Assembly (NCBI GenBank): GCA_036675345.1
Contig: JAKFFE010000025.1
Location: 1 to 48,036, forward strand
Direction: 5' to 3'
From: JALYOC01 sp036675345
GTDB taxonomy: Bacteria; Myxococcota; Myxococcia; Myxococcales; Myxococcaceae
Length of the DNA: 48,036 nt
Shown: in pieces, positions 7,969-15,902 of the stretch
How the letters are laid out: each line of letters opens with the position of its first letter
How positions within the stretch are numbered: position 1 is the stretch's first letter
Program-made: the position numbers and the translations under genes
Notes under the pieces: model-generated
Databases searched by the model: none
Seen by the model: only the letters and a program-made list of their open reading frames with translations
What the model was told of the DNA's origin: nothing

Positions 7969-8904
7969 CTATCGCTGCCGCGGTGGGGATTTGCCGCCAG
8001 CGGCCGCATTCGTCATCGGCACTTCGGGCCAGGGCATGGTGGAGATCGTCAGCCCGGTCACCCAGGTGGTCAGGAAGATCAGCACCAGTGGGAGGGCGTT
8101 GCCGGAGAACCGGGTGAACGGGGTCCAGTCCCTGAGCACCAGCCCGCCGACGATGGCCACGTGCAGGACGGCGACGATGGCGGTGAACGCCGCGGCGGTG
8201 GGGAGTGGGTCGCGAGCACCATGCCCACGGAAATAGTGCACCGAGACGCCGGTGAAGATCAGCGCCGCGGCGGCGGCGTGGAGGGCCAGGGCCAGCCCCG
8301 TCGAAACCACCCGAAGCAGGACCAGCAAGACCATCGCGGACATCACCCATCCTGCGAGACCGTGGGTCAGCCACCGCGCGGGCGAGGCGGCCGGCAGGTC
8401 CACTGCTTCTCCTGGACGGGCATTGGGCAGGGCGTGGGCCAGCTCCCGGGCCCAGGCCCGGATGTGCTCCGGGTTGCGCCAATCGCCACTGTGGGTCTTG
8501 GCCATCTGCGAGGCCATCATGCCGTGCGCGTCGGGGGCCAGGCGCCCACCGAAGGTCACATGGCCTCGCGCGCCCAGCCGTTCCATCAGGACCGTCACCT
8601 CGGGCGGAGCGGGAAGCTCTCCTCGTTCCGCCGAGTCGTCCAGCGGGCCACTGGAGAACATCCACACCGGGATCAGCCGAAGCGCGTTGAGGTGCCGGTC
8701 CACGAAGTGGTGGGCATCCTTGTTCCAGCGGTTCAGGTAGACCGACCCGCCGATCACCGCGGCATCGAAGACACCCGGATCGCGAACCTGGGCGGCATCC
8801 TGGAGATGGACCTCGTAGCCCTCCTCTTGCAGCACCTCGCCGATGATCCGGGCGATCTCCTCGGTCCCCCCCGCCTTCGATCCCCAGGTCACCAGTACCC
8901 GCAT
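7969..8904 (-). CDS. Flavodoxin-domain protein fused to a membrane domain
   Basis: Residues 1-170 resemble the flavodoxin/HemG (menaquinone-dependent protoporphyrinogen oxidase) family. MRVLVTWGSKAGGTEEIA matches the FMN phosphate-binding loop, VIGGSVYLNRW the second flavin loop, and VWMFSSGPLDDSA a later segment. Residues about 195-300 add four hydrophobic helices, not part of HemG, suggesting a membrane-anchored electron carrier or oxidase. The start at 8904 is supported by AGGAGG a few bases upstream; the in-frame extension further upstream is not protein-like. It is isolated between a tail-anchored protein and an IS-remnant region. The HemG function itself is not proven, as no haem genes lie nearby. 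Confidence 0.85.
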   Translation of the reverse strand: MRVLVTWGSKAGGTEEIARIIGEVLQEEGYEVHLQDAAQVRDPGVFDAAVIGGSVYLNRWNKDAHHFVDRHLNALRLIPVWMFSSGPLDDSAERGELPAPPEVTVLMERLGARGHVTFGGRLAPDAHGMMASQMAKTHSGDWRNPEHIRAWARELAHALPNARPGEAVDLPAASPARWLTHGLAGWVMSAMVLLVLLRVVSTGLALALHAAAAALIFTGVSVHYFRGHGARDPLPTAAAFTAIVAVLHVAIVGGLVLRDWTPFTRFSGNALPLVLIFLTTWVTGLTISTMPWPEVPMTNAAAGGKSPPRQR

Positions 8905-9054
8905 GGCCAATTGCCTCCTGTCGGGACAAACTGGGGAGGCCGGCAGGTGTCCCACAAGTGGCCGGGAGATCGGACGGGCCCACTCCACCGCGATTGGTCC
9001 TTCGCCGGGGCAACGCCCGAAGGAGAGCCTGGGCACCAGTCGGGCGCCCCTTGC

Positions 9055-9157
9055 TATTCTGCGACGCCCGGCAGGTTGTCGGTGAACGCGAGGAAGACCT
9101 CGCGAAGTCGAGGAGTTGGCGCGCCGGCACTGACAACGTCAGGCTTGTCGCAGAATA
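9055..9157. mobile_element. Short inverted-repeat element (MITE-like IS remnant)
   Basis: The 11-bp sequence TATTCTGCGAC (9055-9065) is repeated in perfect inverted orientation as GTCGCAGAATA (9147-9157). The similarity continues inward more weakly (GTTGTC-GTG on both sides), giving imperfect terminal repeats of about 30 bp around a core too short to code for a transposase. This is how a deletion derivative of an insertion sequence looks. A broken IS21-type istA lies about 200 bp to the right and may be related, but that link is an inference. Confidence 0.5.
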
Positions 9158-9349
9158 AGAAGGTCCGAACAGCCTCCCTCCCCCGCCGGGTGTCGTCCGA
9201 TCCCGACGCTGGTCTCGCTGTTCCCGCGTCCGAAGCCTTCAGAATCCGCAGCCGGTCTCGCTGTCCGTGCTGCGGCATCCGAATCGGCAGCCGGTCTCTA
9301 CTTCCGGCACAGCGGGGTGCCGGTCAGCTTCCGACGCCAGGCTCGCAGT

Positions 9350-9611
9350 GCCCTTCTCAAATCGGGTCCGGCCGGCTCGCTGGGAATCTCGCGCAACAAA
9401 GTGAGGCGGTACCTCGCGGGAGCGCCGGTCGACATCCGGAAGCCGACGCCCCGTGGGCGCCCAGTCCTCGCGAAGGCGCAAAGCGCGGATGGACCAACTG
9501 CTTGGCGCCTGGACGGGCGGGAAGCAGCGCCTGACGGCTACGCAGCTGCACCGAGGCAAGGCGTGGACGTTCGTGCTCCGGGCGATCTTCTCCGGACGCG
9601 ACTTCGCCTGA
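9350..9611 (+). pseudogene. IS21-family istA transposase remnant
   Basis: Two pieces of an IS21 IstA-like protein lie in different frames. The first, around 9380-9470, reads LGISRNKVRRYLAG followed by RKPTPRGRPVL, matching the N-terminal helix-turn-helix region of IstA. After a frame change near 9485 the second reads MDQLLGAWTGGKQRLTATQLH, then jumps to KAWTFVLRAIFSGRDFA before a stop at 9609-9611. In intact IstA the last piece lies far downstream, so most of the catalytic DDE core is deleted. No istB is seen. It is therefore a frameshifted, internally deleted, inactive remnant, and it marks this stretch as an old insertion site. Confidence 0.65.
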
Positions 9612-9792
9612 TTCCCGCGCCGAGGACGGCAGTGCGCAGAGAAGTGCACAGCCTGTACACCGTCGGTCACGCCGGAGGGTCGCCTTGGGTCGTGATTCCT
9701 CGACGTTCTGATGGCTCGCCACTTGCTGGTCCTGCTTCTGATTCCCAAGGAGGTGCCCCGTCCTACTGAGTGCCGCGGTTCGAGTTGGGATT

Positions 9793-10494
9793 GTGGGGTT
9801 GGCGCTTGCGGCCGCAGGATGCGGCGCTCCGGTCGGGGCCATCCAGACCGTCTGGCTCGAAGCAAAGACCGTTGCGGCCCACGAGGACGAGCTGCTGGCA
9901 TCGGGTCTGGGGCCCCGGTTCCTTGACCTGACCATCGCACTGCGAAACGCGGATTGTACTTTCCTTCGTTCGAGCTCCACCGGCTCCGTCAATGGTCTCC
10001 CCATGGAGTTCAGCAACGGCTCGCACGACCTGATCGACGGTTGCGCAGCCGCCGTCTTCGTCACGACCATTGACCTGGAGACGACAGCAGACGAGGCCGA
10101 TGCCGAGTTTGCGTTCGAGGATGGACTGAGCTCCCTGCGGTTCTCGGTGCCGGGCCTCCTGCAACCCAACGGGCCGCTTGTCGCAGACTCCGCGTCAGGC
10201 GCATTGGGTCCGATCCCGTCGGAACTCCTGCTCGGCACGAGTCTCTCGGTGCGTTGGGCAGGTCAGTCGGATCCCATCAACGTGGCAGTCACCGCCATCG
10301 ATGCCTCTCAGAACCCGCTCTTGTGGGCGTCGGGGCAGGACTCGGCGACTCTTGGCATCGAGTCCGTTCCTGCCGGGGCCGTGACTCTGGCCCTCTCTGG
10401 TGCAGCCAACATCGTTTTCGACTGCGGGACGGCCCTGCAGTGCACAGGGACGATCGCGAGCTCAACCTCCCGGACTGTAACCATCATCGAGTAG
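9793..10494 (+). CDS. Hypothetical secreted or lipoprotein-like protein
   Basis: Unrecognised protein of about 233 residues. The N terminus is hydrophobic and reaches Cys in LALAAAGCGAP, a near-lipobox. The remainder is rich in Ser, Thr, Ala and Asp with predicted beta strands and four further cysteines (DCTF, DGCAA, FDCGTALQC). This pattern suggests an exported, disulphide-bearing domain. The start is unsettled: GTG at 9793 leaves almost no charged n-region, while a strong ribosome site AAGGAGG at 9747-9753 would fit an unusual CTG at 9766 that adds SAAVRVGIV and gives a better signal peptide. Base composition is slightly lower in GC than the neighbours. It lies directly beside the IS remnant, so transfer is possible. 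Confidence 0.6.
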   Translation: MGLALAAAGCGAPVGAIQTVWLEAKTVAAHEDELLASGLGPRFLDLTIALRNADCTFLRSSSTGSVNGLPMEFSNGSHDLIDGCAAAVFVTTIDLETTADEADAEFAFEDGLSSLRFSVPGLLQPNGPLVADSASGALGPIPSELLLGTSLSVRWAGQSDPINVAVTAIDASQNPLLWASGQDSATLGIESVPAGAVTLALSGAANIVFDCGTALQCTGTIASSTSRTVTIIE

Positions 10495-10528
10495 GTCATG
10501 GCTGGGCCTCACCTCGTGGCAAGCCAAC

Positions 10529-10657
10529 ATGCGGCCCGAAGATCGACACTCCATGGAGACCGAGTTCCAGACCCACTACGCCCCGCTCGCCCTCTTCGCA
10601 GACGAGCTGGATCAGCTCCTGGACGGCAAGCGGCAGCAGGCCGACAAAGCCACATGA
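10529..10657 (+). CDS. Small ORF, 42 residues, uncertain
   Basis: A short reading frame begins MRPEDRHSMETEF, continues with FADELDQLLDGKR and ends at TGA 10655-10657. The residue composition is protein-like and helical, unlike the other frames here. The open frame continues upstream without a better start, so it could be the tail of a decayed gene rather than a complete one. No ribosome site is convincing. Nothing recognisable was found between it and the patatin gene stop at 10870. Confidence 0.25.
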   Translation: MRPEDRHSMETEFQTHYAPLALFADELDQLLDGKRQQADKAT

Positions 10658-10869
10658 GCGCCCTCGGGCCGGCCCTCTGAGGCGACCCTCCGGCGTTGCC
10701 GGAAGGCGATGGCGAGTGATGGCGGGGAAGCTGGAACGGAACTCGAAGTTGAGTCCGGTGGTCCGAGCCGGTGCTGGTGCCGGAGGTATGCGGCTTCGAG
10801 CACTCCCCTGCCCGATCCCGTCCGCACCAACGTCATCGGTGCCGACAGCGTCATCGCCGGCTCCCGCCT

Positions 10870-12879
10870 CTAGAACGGCAGCTCGGGCAGATTGATCTTC
10901 GGCACGTGCCCGCCGCGGATCTGGTCCCACCAGCTCCACGAGTCCTCGGCCGCCTTGCCCAGCTTGGGGGCCAGGTCTCCGAAGCTCATGTGGTCCAGGT
11001 AGAAAGCCTCGACCTTGTCCTTGCCCAGCTTCACGTCGAACTTGTCGCGGCCGCCCTTCTCCTGGAACTGGACCTTGTCCCCGCCGGAGTAGGTGGCCAC
11101 GTAGGTCTTGCCCCGGGTCTTCACCTCCAAGCTGAAGTGGAGATTGTCCGGGACCTTGGTGTGGAGGTTGGACCCGCTGGCGCCCGGCTTGCCGAAGTCA
11201 TCCATGAACTCGCGCAGGAAGTCCTGGGTCACCTTGCGGCCCTGCTGATCCAGCTTCGGGTCCACCTTCGGATCCCAGCCGAAGCCCAGGGTGCTGTTGC
11301 CCTCCTTGGGGTTCTCCAGGTTCCAGGTGGGCACGGTGAGCATGAACTGCCCCGGCTGCGGCTGGGTCCGGTTCCGCCAGTCATCCACATTGGCGGCGGA
11401 GTCCTTGTTCATCTTGTAGCCCCAGTACCCGTTCTTCGCGAGGTTCCCCACGTCGATGTTCCCCTCGGGCATCGGCTTGGGCCTGGCGGTCTTCCCGGAC
11501 GGATGGTTGTCCGCCTGCGAACCCAGGCTCATCCCGATCACCGGCAGGTCCGCGCGGTTCAGCCCCATCGGCAGGTTGTCCAGCACCCCGCCGTCGGTCA
11601 GCTGCACCTCGCGCCCGGTGGTGGGGTCCACCATCTGCACCGGGTCGAACACCCCGGGGATGGCCATCGAGGCGCGGATCGCCAGGGCCACCGGCGTGTC
11701 CGGGGTGGTCTCCTGACTGAACACGAACAGCCGGTTCTTCAGCTGGGTCATGTCCTCCGTCCCCGGCTCAGGGTGCGAGTCGCTCATCTTGGTGGCCACC
11801 ACCTGCAGCGGCACCTTGAGGTCGGCGAAGGTCACCGGCCGGTCGTGGATCCCGGTCAGCTCGCGCAATTGCTGATCGATGAACTCGTAGGCGGCGTTCC
11901 CGTTGAGCACCCCGCCCTGCACGTCCCCCAGGTCCAGGTCGTAGAGCTTGGAGAGCTGGGGATGGGTGACGATCTTCTGCAGCTGGACCGGGTCCGCGCC
12001 GCCCGCCACCATCGCCGCGGCAATCGCCCCCGCCGAGGCCCCGGAGACCGAGGTGGGCACCACCCCTTGCGCGTACAGCTCGGCCACCGCCGCCCCGTAG
12101 CGCTTGCCCTTGCCGCCGCCGCCCTGGAAGGTCAGGTGGGCGCCGATCGGATCGCCATCGGTCCGCGGCATCCCCAGCGCGGCGCGGTTCTCGGCGATCA
12201 CCGCCCGGTACTGCTCGGGGCTGGTGACGGTCACCTTCCGCCCATCGTGCATCTGCAGCTCCAGCACCCCGTCCCGCAGCGCCTGATCCATCGCCGCCGG
12301 GGGCTGGGTCACCGGGCGCCCGGTGGGGAAGTTCTCGCTGGTCATCTTCCCGGCGCTCAGCTCGCCGCCCAGGAACTGGGGATCCACCCAGGTGGCGCCC
12401 GCCTTGGGAAGGGTCTGGGCGGTGTAGCCGAACTTGGACTGCAGCGACTGCTCGGCGCTCTTGAACTGCGCCTCCACCTGGGCGTAGCGCGGGTCGCTCT
12501 TGGGGATCCCCGCCAGCTCCGCCTGCAGCCGTCGCACCTGCCCGCCCACCGCCCGGAACTCGGCGGTGGCGTCGATGAACTTCTCGCGATCGTTCTTCCC
12601 TTCCCCGAACCCGAACAGCTGGGCCACGTCCCCGCCGCCCGGCACCACCGTCTGCAGCTGCCGGGGATCCACCACCCCACCGGCGGTGCGGCTGGCCGGC
12701 CCGAACCCATCCAGCTGGAAGGGAGTGGCGGTGGCCGTCTGCCGCAGCTGGTTGATCAGCGAACCCTTCGCCTCCGTCCCCCCCACCGGGACCGGCGTCG
12801 CCGTCTGGGTGGCGGCGGAAGGCGTCGGGGTCGGGGTGGGCTGCGGGCGCAGTGAATTGCGATCAACCGGGGTGGACAT
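10870..12879 (-). CDS. Patatin-like phospholipase
   Basis: Predicted Ser-Asp dyad lipid acyl hydrolase, about 669 residues. The patatin core lies in the middle. The glycine-rich oxyanion loop QGGGGKGKRYG is near residue 250, the nucleophile elbow GASAG near 280, and the catalytic Asp in LTDGGVLDNLP near 426. All three are intact. Before the core is a long extension starting with a Pro/Thr-rich run (PTPTPTPSA) and helical segments; after it a basic 130-residue region. There is no Sec signal. This architecture resembles secreted patatin effectors such as the ExoU group, which is an inference. ATG at 12879 has GGAGGAG upstream. Three small genes precede it on the same strand. Confidence 0.9.
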   Translation of the reverse strand: MSTPVDRNSLRPQPTPTPTPSAATQTATPVPVGGTEAKGSLINQLRQTATATPFQLDGFGPASRTAGGVVDPRQLQTVVPGGGDVAQLFGFGEGKNDREKFIDATAEFRAVGGQVRRLQAELAGIPKSDPRYAQVEAQFKSAEQSLQSKFGYTAQTLPKAGATWVDPQFLGGELSAGKMTSENFPTGRPVTQPPAAMDQALRDGVLELQMHDGRKVTVTSPEQYRAVIAENRAALGMPRTDGDPIGAHLTFQGGGGKGKRYGAAVAELYAQGVVPTSVSGASAGAIAAAMVAGGADPVQLQKIVTHPQLSKLYDLDLGDVQGGVLNGNAAYEFIDQQLRELTGIHDRPVTFADLKVPLQVVATKMSDSHPEPGTEDMTQLKNRLFVFSQETTPDTPVALAIRASMAIPGVFDPVQMVDPTTGREVQLTDGGVLDNLPMGLNRADLPVIGMSLGSQADNHPSGKTARPKPMPEGNIDVGNLAKNGYWGYKMNKDSAANVDDWRNRTQPQPGQFMLTVPTWNLENPKEGNSTLGFGWDPKVDPKLDQQGRKVTQDFLREFMDDFGKPGASGSNLHTKVPDNLHFSLEVKTRGKTYVATYSGGDKVQFQEKGGRDKFDVKLGKDKVEAFYLDHMSFGDLAPKLGKAAEDSWSWWDQIRGGHVPKINLPELPF

Positions 12880-13083
12880 GGAAGACGACTCCTCCAACAG
12901 GGGTGGGGCTGTACGACATTGTCTGGAAAGTCCCCCTGTGGTTGCTAACGCACTGCGACACAGAGGACGGCTCCAGCCAGGACCGCCAGTGTAGCCCCAA
13001 AAGCCGCCCCGCCAGCAGGCCCCCACTCCCTGATGCCGGTGGCCGCCGGGCCCCCCCGCCCGGCGGCCAGACCGCGCGCCGGG

Positions 13084-13368
13084 TCAACCCGCCGGCACGC
13101 TCCATCCCAGCTCCTCGCCCTCCCCCTCTTCCCACGGGCACAACCGCCGCAGCGCCTCCTGGCCCCCATTCCGCAGCGCGGCCCGGTAGCGCTCCTGGTC
13201 CACGATCGCCACCTCCACCGCGTCGTCGAACCGCCGCAGCCCGGCGATCACCGCCCGGGGCCGCAGCTGGTCGGACAGGTCCGCCAACCGCTGCAGCAGC
13301 TCCGCGCGGGAAGGGCCCTGCGGCCCCAGCTCGATCCGCAACAACACTCCCTGTTCGCCTGGTCGCAT
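13084..13368 (-). CDS. Small hypothetical protein (94 aa), cluster gene 3
   Basis: Not recognised. The protein starts MRPGEQGVLLRIELGP, has a helix rich in Leu and Arg, then a beta strand DAVEVAIVD, and ends in an acidic stretch (WEEGEGEELGW). It begins 8 nt after the stop of the upstream small gene, so the two are probably co-transcribed. The helix-then-strand order (leucine-rich helix, LRPRAVIAGLRRF, VEVAIV) looks like that of its neighbour (APLRLVTAIKRNG, VEVSVI), hinting at a common fold or ancient duplication. No signal peptide or membrane segment. It could serve as partner or chaperone of the patatin protein encoded next, but there is no direct evidence. Confidence 0.6.
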   Translation of the reverse strand: MRPGEQGVLLRIELGPQGPSRAELLQRLADLSDQLRPRAVIAGLRRFDDAVEVAIVDQERYRAALRNGGQEALRRLCPWEEGEGEELGWSVPAG

Positions 13369-13376
13369 CGGCGCAC

Positions 13377-13646
13377 CTACCAGGGATCCGGCTGCCAGGA
13401 GGTGACCCGGCTTTTCGGCGCGGAGGGAGGAGCGTCGGCTGCCTTGCCGGCGCGGGTGGCGGAGGCGGCGATCACCGACACCTCCACCTGGGAGCCGTTC
13501 CGTTTGATCGCAGTCACCAGCCGCAGCGGCGCGTGCGTCCGCCGCAGCTCGGTCAACTCCTGCTGCAGCATCCGGGCATCGAACCGACGGGTGGGGGAAC
13601 GATCCTCCAGCACCCGCTTCCACAGCACCCCGGCCTGGGCGCTCAC
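13377..13646 (-). CDS. Small hypothetical protein (89 aa), cluster gene 2
   Basis: Not recognised. The GTG start overlaps the TGA of the upstream gene (GTGA), with GGAGGAG just before it, a typical translational coupling. The protein has a helical N-terminal half (VLWKRVLEDRSP, LQQELTELRR), then LRLVTAIKRNGSQVEVSVIAAS, and a Pro/Ser-rich tail ending in SWQPDPW. The strand-turn-strand segment resembles the equivalent part of the next gene's product. Soluble and basic. Coupling on both sides makes a functional unit with the neighbours likely. Confidence 0.6.
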   Translation of the reverse strand: MSAQAGVLWKRVLEDRSPTRRFDARMLQQELTELRRTHAPLRLVTAIKRNGSQVEVSVIAASATRAGKAADAPPSAPKSRVTSWQPDPW

Positions 13647-13933
13647 GGCTCCTCCGCCTGGCCCTGGTGGCTCTCCGGCTTGAGCCCCAGTCCACCCAGC
13701 AGCCACTGCATGAAGCGGCCGGGATCCTTCTCCGCCGAGAAGCTTTGGTCCTCCCGCTGGAGAGCGTCGTAGGCCGCCGCGCCCTCCGGGGTGAAGAACA
13801 CCACGTCCTTGCCCACCTGCCGTTCTTCGCTGAAGTCGCCCGACTGCGCGGAGTGCGCGTCGATCACCTCCAGCTGATGGACCATTCCCAGTCCAGACAC
13901 ATCGTTGGAAATCCTCGAGTCGCCGCCTGCCAT
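13643..13933 (-). CDS. Small hypothetical protein (96 aa), cluster gene 1
   Basis: Not recognised. It starts MAGGDSRISNDVSG with a GGAG ribosome site about nine bases upstream; longer in-frame extensions read as arginine/glycine-rich noise. The body is acidic and hydrophilic (FFTPEGAAAYDALQ, QSFSAEKDPGRFMQWLLGGLG) without signal peptide or membrane segment. Its TGA overlaps the GTG of the next gene. As first gene of the run, it would have its promoter in the 200-bp gap shared with the divergent endonuclease III gene. Confidence 0.6.
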   Translation of the reverse strand: MAGGDSRISNDVSGLGMVHQLEVIDAHSAQSGDFSEERQVGKDVVFFTPEGAAAYDALQREDQSFSAEKDPGRFMQWLLGGLGLKPESHQGQAEEP

Positions 13934-14133
13934 CGTGAGAGCTCCGGGGAAGCAAGACGCACCAGCGCGTCGGACCGGAGCCTGTGCAGGCCCGGGACCA
14001 GCCGCGGGCGCGTGTCCTTCCGCGAGGTTGCCTCCGGCGCGGAGTGCCGGCCTCCAGACCGTGGTCCGCGCCCCGGGACGGACCACCGCGGGCGCTTCCC
14101 GCCGCGCGCAGCCGTGGTACCAGTGGGGCGATC

Positions 14134-14874
14134 ATGGCCGCCCGTCCCCGTCCCAAGTCGCCCAAGCTGCTCGCCCACGCCCAGTCCCTCCATGAGCGGC
14201 TGGCAGTGGCCATCCCCGCCCCGCACGTGGAGCTGAAGTTCAAGGACCCCTGGCAGCTGCTGGTCGCGGTGATCCTCAGCGCCCAGAGCACCGACAAGAT
14301 GGTGAACACAGTCACCCCGGTGCTGTTCCGCCGCTGGCCCTCTCCCCGGGCGCTGGCCGAGGCCCCCCAGGAGGAGGTGGAAGAAGTCGTCAAGTCCACC
14401 GGCTTCTTCCGCAACAAGGCCAAGTCGATCCGCGGCGCCAGCGCGGCGATCGTCGAGAAGCACGGCGGCCAGGTGCCCCGCACCATGGAGGAACTGACCG
14501 AGCTGCCCGGGGTGGCCCGCAAGAGCGCGAACGTGGTGCTGGGCTCCGCCTTCGGGGTGGCCTACGGGATCGCGGTGGACACCCACGCAATGCGGGTCAG
14601 CCAGAGGCTGAAGCTGACCCGCCACAAGGACCCGGAGAAGATCGAGACCGACCTCTGCGCGCTGTACCCGGCGCCGATCTGGACCCGGGCCGGCCACCGC
14701 CTGGTCCTGCACGGCCGCTACGTGTGCACCGCCAAGAAGCCCCGCTGCGTGGACTGCCCGCTCAACGAGCTGTGCCCCTCCGCCGAGCACAAGCCGGAGG
14801 GCACCTGGCAGCAGCGGGCGGAAGCGATCGCCAGGGAGATGGACTCCCGAGCCGAAGGCTTCCACCGGCCGTAA
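14134..14874 (+). CDS. nth: Endonuclease III
   Basis: DNA N-glycosylase/AP lyase of base excision repair that removes oxidised pyrimidines. The 246-residue protein shows the helix-hairpin-helix ELPGVARKSANVVLG with the catalytic Lys, the catalytic Asp in AVDTHAMRVSQRL, and a complete [4Fe-4S] loop with C-x6-C-x2-C-x5-C spacing (CTAKKPRCVDCPLNELC). The N terminus is slightly longer than in E. coli and basic. ATG at 14134 is chosen; upstream in-frame sequence is arginine-rich and unlikely to be coding. The stop lies in a perfect CCGGCC-GTAA-GGCCGG hairpin. Divergent from the small-gene cluster and convergent with cysK. Confidence 0.95.
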   Translation: MAARPRPKSPKLLAHAQSLHERLAVAIPAPHVELKFKDPWQLLVAVILSAQSTDKMVNTVTPVLFRRWPSPRALAEAPQEEVEEVVKSTGFFRNKAKSIRGASAAIVEKHGGQVPRTMEELTELPGVARKSANVVLGSAFGVAYGIAVDTHAMRVSQRLKLTRHKDPEKIETDLCALYPAPIWTRAGHRLVLHGRYVCTAKKPRCVDCPLNELCPSAEHKPEGTWQQRAEAIAREMDSRAEGFHRP

Positions 14875-14880
14875 GGCCGG
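14865..14880. terminator. Hairpin over the nth stop codon
   Basis: CCGGCC (14865-14870) and GGCCGG (14875-14880) form a perfect stem around GTAA, which includes the nth stop codon. A second possible stem (GGACC with GGTCC) follows in the 53-bp gap before the convergent cysK stop. No T-run is present, so the terminator role is only suggested by position. Confidence 0.35.
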
Positions 14881-14927
14881 CCCCGGACCCACCCAGAGGT
14901 CCGAAGGCCGCACCCGACCCAGAACGC

Positions 14928-15836
14928 CTAGAAGAGGTTCTCGATCGACAGATACCGCTCGCCGGTGTCGTAGCAGAAGGTCAGCACCCGGCTGCCCTTG
15001 GGAAGCTCGGCGATCTTCTGCGCGGTGGCGGCCAGCGCGGCGCCAGAGGAGATGCCCACGAAGATCCCCTCCTCGCGGGCGGAGCGGCGCGCATACTCGA
15101 AGGCGTCCGCGTCCTGGACCAGGATCGCGCCGTCCAGCGCGTCCTTGTGGAGGTTGGCGGGGATGAACCCGGCGCCGATCCCCTGGATGGTGTGCGGGGA
15201 GTGGGTGCCGCCGCTGATCACCGGGGACTTGGCCGGCTCCACCGCGAACACCTTCAGGCTGGAGAACTTCGGCTTGAGCAGCTCCGCGCAGGCGGTGATG
15301 TGCCCGCCGGTGCCCACCCCGGTGATGATCGCGTCCAGGCCCTCCGGGAAGTCATTGAGGATCTCCTGGGCGGTGGTCCGCTTGTGGACCTCGATGTTCG
15401 CCTCGTTCTCGAACTGGTTCGGCATCCAGGAGCCGGGGATCTCCTTGAGCAGCGCCTGGGCCTTGGCGATCGATCCCTTCATCCCCTCCGCGCGCGGGGT
15501 CAGCTCGAACTTCGCCCCGTAGGCGGCCATCAGCCGGCGACGCTCGATGCTCATCGACTCCGGCATCACCAGGATCACCGGGTAGCCCTTCACCGCGGCG
15601 ACCATCGCCAGCCCCACCCCGGTGTTCCCGGAGGTGGGTTCGATGATCGTCCCGCCCTTCTTGAGCAGGCCCTTCTTCTCCGCGTCCTCCACCATCGCCA
15701 GCGCGATGCGGTCCTTGATGCTGCCGCCCGGGTTGGCGCGCTCCAGCTTCAGGTACACCTCGTGGTCGGGGAACAGCCGGGCCAGCCGCACATGGGGGGT
15801 TCCACCGATGGTGTCCAGGATCGATTTTGCGCGCAT
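14928..15836 (-). CDS. cysK: Cysteine synthase A (O-acetylserine sulfhydrylase)
   Basis: PLP enzyme that makes cysteine from O-acetylserine and sulfide. In the 302-residue protein the Schiff-base lysine is K41 in PGGSIKDR. The substrate loop PTSGNTGVG follows near residue 70, and the PLP phosphate loop is GVGTGGHITAC. The C-terminal GISSGAALAA is also typical. Start: ATG at 15836 (MRAKSILDTIGGTP) has GGAG six bases upstream; a longer in-frame version adds an unconserved leader. It lies 66 nt downstream of the serine acetyltransferase gene on the same strand, so a cysE-cysK operon and cysteine synthase complex are likely. CysE C termini that bind CysK usually end in Ile; the neighbour ends DLDFHI, consistent with that. 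Confidence 0.96.
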   Translation of the reverse strand: MRAKSILDTIGGTPHVRLARLFPDHEVYLKLERANPGGSIKDRIALAMVEDAEKKGLLKKGGTIIEPTSGNTGVGLAMVAAVKGYPVILVMPESMSIERRRLMAAYGAKFELTPRAEGMKGSIAKAQALLKEIPGSWMPNQFENEANIEVHKRTTAQEILNDFPEGLDAIITGVGTGGHITACAELLKPKFSSLKVFAVEPAKSPVISGGTHSPHTIQGIGAGFIPANLHKDALDGAILVQDADAFEYARRSAREEGIFVGISSGAALAATAQKIAELPKGSRVLTFCYDTGERYLSIENLF

Positions 15837-15902
15837 CACGTCTCCGCTACTGGGGGTTGGAAAAAGAGCGGCTTGGATGCCCACGCCGCCCGGGTGTTTC
15901 GC

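Noticed and set aside
10870..13933. A CBASS-type anti-phage operon (patatin effector CapV)
   Set aside because: No cGAS/DncV-like nucleotidyltransferase or other CBASS gene is present; the small proteins do not match known CBASS accessory families.
13984..14133. An N-terminal extension of endonuclease III by 50 residues
   Set aside because: The extra residues are Arg/Pro/Gly-rich noise and precede the conserved N terminus; the ATG at 14134 is a better start.
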